Shown piece after piece: positions 56,643-64,000 of a stretch of 64,000 nucleotides of DNA. This DNA comes from Aphrocallistes beatrix. Taxonomy: Eukaryota; Porifera; Hexactinellida; Sceptrulophora; Aphrocallistidae. The DNA lies in assembly GCA_963281255.1 (NCBI GenBank), contig OY725501.1:2705674-2769673 (forward strand), given 5' to 3'. The translations under genes were made by a program, and so were the position numbers. The notes under the pieces are model-generated. The model was not told where the DNA came from and did not search any database. It saw only the letters and a list, made by a program, of their open reading frames with translations. Each line of letters begins with the position of its first letter. The first letter of the stretch is position 1.

Positions 56643-57776
56643 CTAAACTGGTTCGCTGAATTGCAGCGAAACTAACGCAAGTAACATTCTTATCCATGGT
56701 CCGTTTAAGGTACTGGCATAAGGAAAGCATGGAGAATTGCTGATCTTACATCTGCGGCATTTCTGTCCCCACCCCTCCCACGTGTAGCTAGAAGTCCAAT
56801 CCCAGAGACATTCCTTGCACCGAAAGCGTCCATGGTATCTGGTGGGGTGCTTGACACGTTTAGGGAATGAGGCGTAAGAGTGTCGATCTCCATTCTCGTA
56901 AACCGGGATTCTCAAAGGGGTCCCCTCAAGTGGGGAGGGAGTGATCGGGGTGCGGTGTGAATGAGGGTGGAGGGGAGGGGTACATGCGATGAGAGAGCGG
57001 GTGCTCCTTGATAAATGCCCCCTACTGTCCTGGTAGGGAAGCGAGCGTACCTGAGTGAGCGCCTCAGCAGGCTTGGTTTGCAGGTTGGAAGGGACAGATC
57101 GAGAGTTGGTCTTCTCTGCGATTGCGCGTGCTGGGCTGTGTCCCAGCGGAGACTCAACGTCGTACTCAGAGGTCAGGGTGGGAGTGAGAACGCCGGGGGA
57201 GCTGTCTGTGTGACAGAGAGAGGGCAGAGAGGGCAGGGAGGGGAGGGAGGGGTCAGTAGTGAGACTGCTGCTGCTCGGATCTGAGCTAGACACAGAGGAG
57301 ATTTGGCTCCTGAGTCTGAGGTTAGGGCGCCTGGGGTCTGAGGGCTGGCGGAGCGGGGGGTGAGGCTGCATATTCGATACTACACAAGACTCCTTTTTCG
57401 CAGTGGGACTGAGTCCTGCATCCTGTGAAGGAGGAAGGGTGTCTGTTGATGAGACTGGCTGAGGATTCGATTTGTGAGCGTCACGCGGGAAGGGAGACTT
57501 CGTGATTGAGATCTCTTTCTCTTTGTTGACTATCTCAATGCTAGAATGCTCGAGCAAATGTTTGGGTCGAGATATCGTGTATGTGGTGGTGTCGTCAGGA
57601 TTGAGAGTCAGCTTGATTGTGACATGAGACACGTCTCTCAGAATTATTTCTGTCTTGCTGTCAGTGGACTGGCTGGTTGGGTTGCAGAGGGTAAGAGGGG
57701 TACTTTCGTTTGAAGCGACTTTGTAATGTTTGTTTTTTGATTTGAGTTTGGGTTTACGAGATAAACAACTCCCCAT
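56643..57776 (-). CDS. 3CxxC/ZAR1-RTP-type zinc-finger protein, probably N-myristoylated
   Basis: I prefer the ATG at 57776, giving 377 residues that begin MGSCLSRKPKLKSKNK: Gly2 with Ser and Cys plus a basic stretch is a typical myristoylation/palmitoylation signal. The same frame is open upstream to an ATG at 57854 (26 more residues). Residues about 100-320 are Ser/Pro-rich and probably disordered (SLPSLPSLPSL). The C-terminal RYHGRFRCKECLWDWTSS then YTWEGWGQKCRRCK matches the first two CxxC pairs of the 3CxxC zinc finger of ZAR1 and receptor-transporting proteins. The third pair is not in this frame, so a further exon may exist (a weak gtacct donor follows CFPYA), or the domain is shortened. 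ZAR1 proteins bind maternal mRNAs in oocytes and RTPs aid receptor trafficking; which applies is unknown. Confidence 0.6.
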   Translation of the reverse strand: MGSCLSRKPKLKSKNKHYKVASNESTPLTLCNPTSQSTDSKTEIILRDVSHVTIKLTLNPDDTTTYTISRPKHLLEHSSIEIVNKEKEISITKSPFPRDAHKSNPQPVSSTDTLPPSQDAGLSPTAKKESCVVSNMQPHPPLRQPSDPRRPNLRLRSQISSVSSSDPSSSSLTTDPSLPSLPSLPSLCHTDSSPGVLTPTLTSEYDVESPLGHSPARAIAEKTNSRSVPSNLQTKPAEALTQVRSLPYQDSRGHLSRSTRSLIACTPPLHPHSHRTPITPSPLEGTPLRIPVYENGDRHSYASFPKRVKHPTRYHGRFRCKECLWDWTSSYTWEGWGQKCRRCKISNSPCFPYASTLNGPWIRMLLALVSLQFSEPV

Positions 57777-59065
57777 GTTTGAAAATGGACTTGTGAATAA
57801 CCAAAGTGATCTATAGGCTACCAGGCAATAGTCAATAGAATAAAAAGCGGGCATAATTCGAAACTAAAATTCCTAGTCAGCAAAGTAGTCAATCGCGATG
57901 GCTAAAGCTAAAGCGGGCCTGCGTATTTGGAGTTTCAGTAAAAATTCAGTAGAAAGAAAAAATCCGCAGGCCTACATTTGCCCCAAGGAAACTCATGTAA
58001 AGTGGCAAGGCCTTTGTCGTCATTTTAATCAAAGTGGTGCGGCCATCCACCTCATCGTCCATAGAACTAACACAGTTCATAAAAAAAGCTACCAGCCCCA
58101 CCGCTTCCTACAGCCCTGGTTTGAACGACCCTTTTAGAACTAAAAATAACGGTTTGCGATCGGACACTACTGGTAACGGGACAAGTTCGAATAACATCAC
58201 ACCTGGAAAATTAGTATGAGAACGTTGATAGTGGAGCATTGGCAAGACATTACAAAATCTATTTTCAATCGTTATTTAACCTGGTCAAAATTGCTGCAGG
58301 GATTTGAGGGAATCAAAAAAGAAAATCAGGCGGGATGAGCCAGGTGTACAGGGGCGGGCAAAAATTCCGATAAAGCTGCCCACGTAGTCTGAAAAACAGT
58401 TTGGCGCAAGACTGCTAAATAGGATCAGTTAATCGACCCACCGGGTAGATGCCCTGTGTCCTGACGGCCCAATCCGCCCATGCAGGTGTGCGACCTAGAT
58501 TTCTGGAAATAGGTATGACCATATTTCCCGGAACCGTACCGCCTATTTCCGTAAAGTAGGTATACCCTAGAATTAATTTATTTATACTACTGCAAAATCA
58601 CTGAAATACATCGTGTGTGGGAACTAGATATACCAACTCCTGAAGGTGTGAAAAATCAATTTAAAACCTTAATCAGTAAATCCTTAGAAAATCTATTTGT
58701 TATGGGACACCGACTAGTAAGAATCCTTATACGGAGCTGAGTAAGTTAAACCATTTCTTAATTAATACTATATTACTATTATGTACTGTATCTGTATCTT
58801 GTCCACAGCTACCACGCAACCGTAGGAATCAAGAAATTTGCCCGCGTTGTGTCATAACTGGTCCGGCAATGACTAAAGTAAGCTAATTTTGATAATTCTT
58901 GAATAAGTTATTTAGCTAATATTAGAAAAAATGTTCAATATGGATATCTCAATATGGATTGTCACAATATTATGCTAACGTCATCATGATGACGTAACGA
59001 AGACATCGTAAAATACAAATTAGTGGCGAAAAAGTGTCCGGCACAGACGGGATGGGAGTGTCCTT
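57777..59065. other. Intergenic; old MITE remnants
   Basis: A 79-codon open frame at 57898-58137 (+) starts 122 bp from the zinc-finger gene start, but its content is not recognised. 58500-58575 is a remnant of the GTCCCG/TATGCC MITE family (tttcccggaaccgtaccgcc). No gene called. Confidence 0.4.
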
Positions 59066-59353
59066 ATAATTAGAAATTTTAGTTTTTCGACTTCAACTCA
59101 GCCATTTTAGGTGCTAGAAGGCTGAAATTTTAATAGAATGTGTATAGTAACATATCTCAAATATGATACAAGAAGTCTCATTAAAAAAGGATGACTCATC
59201 ACTCTGTTATGACGTCATTATTACACATAAAAAATTGACAAATTTTGTGATTTTTCGAGTGATATCGATTATAACAGTAAGACAGACGTATTTAGAGATG
59301 TTATCTACCTTATAATTAATCAATGTGAGCCTAGGCGCTTTGAAGGTAGGAAT
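59066..59353. repeat. Dispersed repeat R1, truncated copy 3
   Basis: Matches R1 from attagaaattttagtttttc through one TGACGTCA to aatcaatgtgagcctaggcg, but lacks the (TA)n start and the GC-rich hairpin end. Confidence 0.65.
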
Positions 59354-61030
59354 TGTTTGCATCATTTTTATGGGCAGAATCATTCGTGCGTAATTCATGA
59401 CTGCATGTTTAAAATTTAAGATTTATAAACTACGTAGTTGGAATCCAGATTCATCAACAGAAACATCTCAAAACTTGGTCAAAAAATAAAAATTAGTTGA
59501 AACGCTTGAACCCTATCTAAGGAATAAGAGTATATTTAAATGGTGACTTAATCTCAGGATATAGAAGAGAGACGCAATTGGTATCAAAGCGCACATCTTA
59601 AATCTCCTGTGAATAGGTATATATTTTCGTGAATAATTTAAACAATTGTAAAGAGGAAGGCATCGTTATTGAAATATTTGCTCGCGACCATCAATAAAAG
59701 TCAGAAAATAGAGACTATGGAAGATTATATTTATTAAATATTATTATTCGCATTGCCTTAGGTTTAATTTGAGTGTGCGGGAATCTCATTAGGAATGTAA
59801 ATCTCATGATACTTGGATATTCCTGGCATATGATCAATTGAAGAGTGCAAGGATATCATGGGGTGGGGAGATCTCATGTTACTAGGATATTCATGGTCTA
59901 CTAATATAAGGGTGTAAGAATCTCACGGGTGCGGAAATCTCACGCAACAGTGCTAGTAATTAGATTGGCATGTTATTTCCCATGAAGACGTATCCTTATG
60001 CAATATGCTAAATATCATCATGGCCATATGTCCTAAATTTATTTGGCTAAATCTCGTTACGTTGTTCATTCCGCCCTCATAGTAATTATTTCAGTTTGAA
60101 CCAAGTTGTGTCTGACTAGGAGAGTATGATGGATGTGGTCATCATATTTCTATAAATAAGTGGATTATTCTACCAAACCAGTCTTAATGCTACCTTTCGT
60201 ATAATAAAGATGTCCTATTTGGAAGAAATTCACAAGTATTGTACATCTATGGTGAGTGTGTTAGCACATTATACTAGGAAATGTATAACCACTAAACTTA
60301 AGTCCACCATAGGCAACAATGACGCACGTAAAATATTTCTTCATTCAAAGTTGATTTTATAGGCAATTATTGTAGGAAATACTCTTGAAATTCCATTCAA
60401 CGCTTTTCCTCTAGACTTAAATAGACAATATTTTGATTTATTAGTAAATCAATCCTGGTTCTGTATATTTTTTTAAAAAACTCAGGTCAGAACTTAGTGG
60501 AGCCAAGAGGCGGATTGATAATTTTGGTGAAAATATAATAGCTCCATAAATATTACATCAGCTTATTAATCGGGACAAATTCTAAAATCACAAATATAAA
60601 CTTAGCAACTTGGACATTTTATTTTAGCATCGTGGACATAATATGATATAATATTTGTTTACTAACTTTTCTGTTAATGGAACCGATAGCATAATACATA
60701 TTTATTAGTTCAATTTATTCTTAATTATTCGCCAGTGTAGTAAAAAGGTCAGGAGCTAATAAGAACTTTAATTGACAAAGTATATCGTTACAACATACCC
60801 TGCAGCAATTGATCATAGATAGCATCAAGCATCATAAACATCATATTAATTAAGCGGTACCGTTCACTAGCAAATATATAAAACATCTAGACTAATTAAA
60901 TACCACAATTAGCTGAAGTGGATTTAGAGGATGAGTGTACATTATACCGATTATTCAATAAGTTAGAGTAAAATAATATTTCTTGAATTAGGATTTATAG
61001 TACGTATATTAGGGTCATTATTTTGTGATA
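59354..61030. other. Intergenic, imperfect word repeats
   Basis: Between about 59770 and 59945 the phrase aatctcat...ctaggatattc occurs several times in loose tandem. No gene, RNA or transposon recognised. Confidence 0.35.
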
Positions 61031-61311
61031 CAGAACACCCTCGCTAATCCGAACACTTCATTCTTACAATCCGATCACCCAAAATATAATATTATTCGCC
61101 TCTATGCTTTGAATCAATGTTTATGAACTTCAATAAGATTGAGAAATCTCGTTAAATATGCTATCATAACAAAATAATATCCTTAATATTCTAACGATCA
61201 AATTTATAGTTAATACCCTATTGAATTATTCACTAATCGGAACAAATTCACTAATCCGAACGATTTTTTCGATTATTGGTCAGAGCTGTTCGGATTAGCG
61301 AGGGTATACTG
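61031..61311. mobile_element. Pogo-like MITE, copy 2
   Basis: TA-flanked, starts CAGAACACCCTCGCTAATCC and ends GGATTAGCGAGGGTATACTG. Close relative of 15187-15463. Confidence 0.8.
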
Positions 61312-61702
61312 TACTTGTATTTCCAAGAAATAAGCTCCTTATTTGATATTTATGAAAAAATTAAATTCAAAATGTAAATTTGTCGTTCCTCGGAAGACAC
61401 AATTTGTATTGCACCATATAATTTAAGAAGCTAGTTTTTACTCGAAATCCACAAAAATTTTTAATTTGTAGTTAATTATACGTACAGTATATACTTAATT
61501 TGAATTTGATCCAAATTCCTTTTACTCCAACTTATTGGGTCCTCAGTATTATATTGCTATGGTAGATCACTTCATGTACGTACGTACAGACATCCACCTA
61601 AAGGAACTGGGTAATACAGGCGGGGTGTGTTATTACTTGATATTTTCTTTTGATAATCCAATTTGCTCGATCCACTGACGCCATAGTTCAAGATGAATAT
61701 CA

Positions 61703-61973
61703 TTTTTTGTAGAACCTCCATAAGTGGGGGAACTCGGGACGGCGAAAATGTACCTACTCCCCATTCCCCACTCATGATTGTGTACAATAATCACAATATA
61801 TTAAGCTAAAATGGATTGAACAAATCCAATATGTCATTTCTCCCCCATTCCCAACTTCCCCACTTATAGAGATTCATTCGTATGAAAACGAATAAAGATG
61901 GCCTAAATTTCCCCCACATAAAGAGGTTCCCCAAATATAGAGACCCCACTTATGGAAGTTATATTGTATCCAG
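61703..61973. mobile_element. Inverted-repeat element (pogo-like ends)
   Basis: gtagaacctccataagtggg on the left and ccccacttatggaagttata on the right are inverted relatives, with further paired stretches inside (ccttcc/cccc runs). Borders approximate; non-coding. Confidence 0.5.
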
Positions 61974-62005
61974 GAGTGGAAACAGCATTCATTGGTATAC
62001 TATAC

Positions 62006-62148
62006 CAGGGCTGTCCAACTATATTTACTTCAGGCCGCAACTACTTCATTCCATTTAGTGGCGGGCCGCAATACAGGGGCGTGCACTCGGGATGGGTATG
62101 GATAGAGGCATTTTGGACGCAACGCGGGCCGCCTGTTGGACAGCGCTG
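62006..62148. mobile_element. hAT-type MITE, duplication TACTATRC
   Basis: Starts CAGGGCTGTCCAAC, ends GTTGGACAGCGCTG. Flanks TACTATAC (61998-62005) and TACTATGC (62149-62156) agree at 7 of 8 positions. Confidence 0.8.
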
Positions 62149-62156
62149 TACTATGC

Positions 62157-62471
62157 CATACAACTAGTATGTGATCTTCTCAAAAACATTTACTGCAATT
62201 TACAAGTGTAGCTTTAAAAGTTGTTTAATTTTCATCCTTACAATATTGCCAACTATTACCACCGTGTATACTGGATGTTGTTAACAGCTAATTGGAGCTG
62301 TTAACAGCTATAATTGAGTTGTTAATGGTTCAAATTTGAATTAAATCGCAGTTAATTAAGTTATTTTGTGAATTGGTTAAGACATTTTGGCTGTTAACAG
62401 CCAATAAGGTACAGAGTTGGCGAATCAGTTCATCAGTTCAATTTTGGCTGTTTACTGTTAAGAGCACACTA
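62157..62471. other. Repeat of the tgttaacag word
   Basis: Holds six or more copies of gctgttaacagc-like words, the same as inside the MITE at 10690-11017, suggesting a decayed relative of that element. Confidence 0.45.
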
Positions 62472-63327
62472 CAGGGTGTCTCAAAAGTTTTTTCTGGTTT
62501 TATATTTAATCAAAATATTCCTTTTACATCAGTGCTTGTATTTAAACTCGCCCTTTTTTGATAATATTTAACTTGAACGGTCATAATATTTGAATGAAAT
62601 ACAAATCAATTGTATTTTTTGACATCTTGACCTTACTTCATCATCAATATATAGTTTATATAATGGATGTCCAAAATTCCAGAATTGGTAAGAGATTACG
62701 TGCAATCGGTATGTTAGAATCTGGTATTAGCCAGAAACAGATTGCTCAGACCTTAGGAGTTACTATTAAGACTGTTTGGAATTGGAAAACGAAGATTCTA
62801 TCAGGCAAATCCATGGCGGGCAAACCTCGGTCAGGGCGTCAATACTATATAAAAGAAATTTTGGAGAAGTTCCAACCTTAAAGAGAAGGTAAACAGGCCC
62901 AATGACAGAACGGAAAATGTGTCGCTTGATGTCCGAGGCTATTTTTATGCAGGATGGGGATCCTGCCCATACTGCCAAAAAGACGCAAACCTTTTCAATC
63001 ATATTCCAGGCTACTGGGCAAAAGGAATTTGGCCTAGCAATTCACCAGATTTAAATCCCATTGAAAATCTTTGGGCGATTATTCAAGCAGAGTTTGACAA
63101 TATGAGACCAGCCACCAACTTGTTAGAGCTCGCTAATTACCTGAAAAATATCTGGAATGGACTCACGCCGTCGATTTTGGAGAATTTAATCTCAGGAATG
63201 TCTGCTCGAATTAATTCTTGTATCCAACTTAGAGGAGATTATATTGGCAAATAATATAAGATTTCTATACTGTAGTTTACTAGTTATGGGTATTAGTACA
63301 ACCGGAAAAAACTTTTGAGACACCCTG
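62472..63327 (+). mobile_element. Internally deleted Tc1/mariner element
   Basis: TIRs CAGGGTGTCTCAAAAGTTTT and its complement, with TA on both sides (62470-62471 and 63328-63329). 856 bp instead of the roughly 1.3 kb or more of a full element; the middle of the transposase gene is missing. Probably mobilisable only in trans. Confidence 0.85.
62664..63254 (+). pseudogene. Tc1/mariner transposase, deleted and frame-broken
   Basis: The first part, from MDVQNSRIGKRLRAIGMLES at 62664 to a stop at 62881, is the N-terminal helix-turn-helix (SGISQKQIAQTLGVTIKTVW). The second part, open to 63254, is the C-terminal end of the DDE domain with WPSNSPDLNPIENLW, which contains the second Asp region and the last acid of this family. 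The central catalytic portion with the first Asp is absent between them. It cannot make a working transposase. Confidence 0.85.
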
Positions 63328-63329
63328 TA

Positions 63330-64000
63330 TTGGTAAATTTATTCTTAATTTTTTTAAAAATTCTAAATATTTTTAGGTTGTTATGACCCGAAAGATAGAA
63401 AGATAGCATTAAGATTCACAATTCATGGGTAAGCATAAAATGCAAAATACAAAATACACATTCATCCAAAGCATAATACAGTATTTAAAATTAGACTGAC
63501 TTGGGATTAAACGCCTATTTTTGTAGACACTCTTCTTCAGGTTGCTCGAGATTCACACTGGTGAAATGCAGATATATGCTGGTGTCCGTCCATCTCTCAA
63601 GTATACTTGAGAGATTTAGAAAATTTTGAGCCTTTTGAGTACTCATTTCTTTTATATAGATTAACGCATGGATGTTAGTATTCTAGTATTGTTTGGTTGA
63701 CCCATTTTCTATTTTGTAATATGACTCATATGCTTACTGAGTATTTTATGTCTAGTGTACAATATGATTATACCTCCTAAATGCTATCCACTTGTTCTTA
63801 ATAACAATACAAAGTCCACGAGCACTACGAGGGGATATCGTAAAGTTTTAATTATCACCCGGAGGTTATTGAGCTATGTCGATGACATTTTGTCAGTGTA
63901 ATCACTGGTCATTATCCGCATGATGGTGCGAAAATGTTCTTTTAACTTCTTTTACTTTTTTAACTGATGACGCTAGATTTCAGTAACCTGCAAGATGGAG
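63330..64000. other. Right edge, nothing recognised
   Basis: AT-rich; a short palindrome (tctctcaagtatacttgagaga) at about 63594-63615. No gene. Confidence 0.4.

Noticed and set aside
57015-57284. Open frame opposite the zinc-finger gene, and similar ones opposite septin exon 2, MOCOS and CDC20
   Set aside because: Antisense shadows of real coding exons, produced by their codon composition.
57898-58137. 79-codon frame divergent from the zinc-finger gene
   Set aside because: No motif, and internal near-repeats (gcgggcctgcg / cgcaggcctac) suggest repeat sequence.

Overview
The window is nuclear DNA of an animal, most likely an invertebrate. It is AT-rich. Genes are either split by short GT-AG introns or carried on one long exon. 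The gene set is metazoan: a septin, CDC20 with its C-terminal Ile-Arg tail, a fused molybdenum cofactor sulfurase, a ZAR1/RTP-type zinc-finger protein and a PM20D2-type dipeptidase. I cannot name the species; an early-branching animal such as a sponge or cnidarian is only a guess. No rRNA, tRNA or CRISPR array was recognised.

Layout: 0.45-1.4 kb, a multi-pass membrane protein (+). 2.1-3.4 kb, foldback and hairpin repeats. 4.1-5.7 kb, a three-exon M20 dipeptidase (+). 7.7-10.0 kb, a single-exon multicopper oxidase (-). 10-17 kb, miniature transposons (MITEs) and a broken THAP gene. 17.2-19.6 kb, single-exon MOCOS (-). 20-25.4 kb, MITEs and two complex minisatellites. 26.3-41.8 kb, a 12-exon septin gene (-) that carries the whole four-exon CDC20 gene (+) inside its fifth intron. 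42.6-45.7 kb, MITEs. 46.35-49.78 kb, a complete RAG1-like/Transib DNA transposon. 51.3-51.9 kb, an ICMT-like methyltransferase (+). 52-54.5 kb, inverted repeats, one with 211-bp arms. 56.6-57.8 kb, a 3CxxC zinc-finger protein (-). 58-64 kb, repeats, ending in an internally deleted Tc1/mariner copy.

The most notable element is the RAG1-like transposon. Its 726-residue transposase lies in one open frame and keeps the RAG1 catalytic acids and zinc ligands at RAG1 spacing. Both ends begin with CACAGTG, the exact heptamer of vertebrate V(D)J recombination signals, and the 5-bp target duplication GAAAA is perfect. A second shared block, AAAGAATAGG, sits 9 bp further from the heptamer at one end than at the other, which recalls the asymmetry of 12- and 23-signals. 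No RAG2-like gene is present.

The septin-CDC20 arrangement is the second notable feature: a cytokinesis GTPase and the mitotic activator of the anaphase-promoting complex lie on opposite strands of one locus. Gene models were built by eye from splice signals, reading phase and recalled family motifs. No database search was run.
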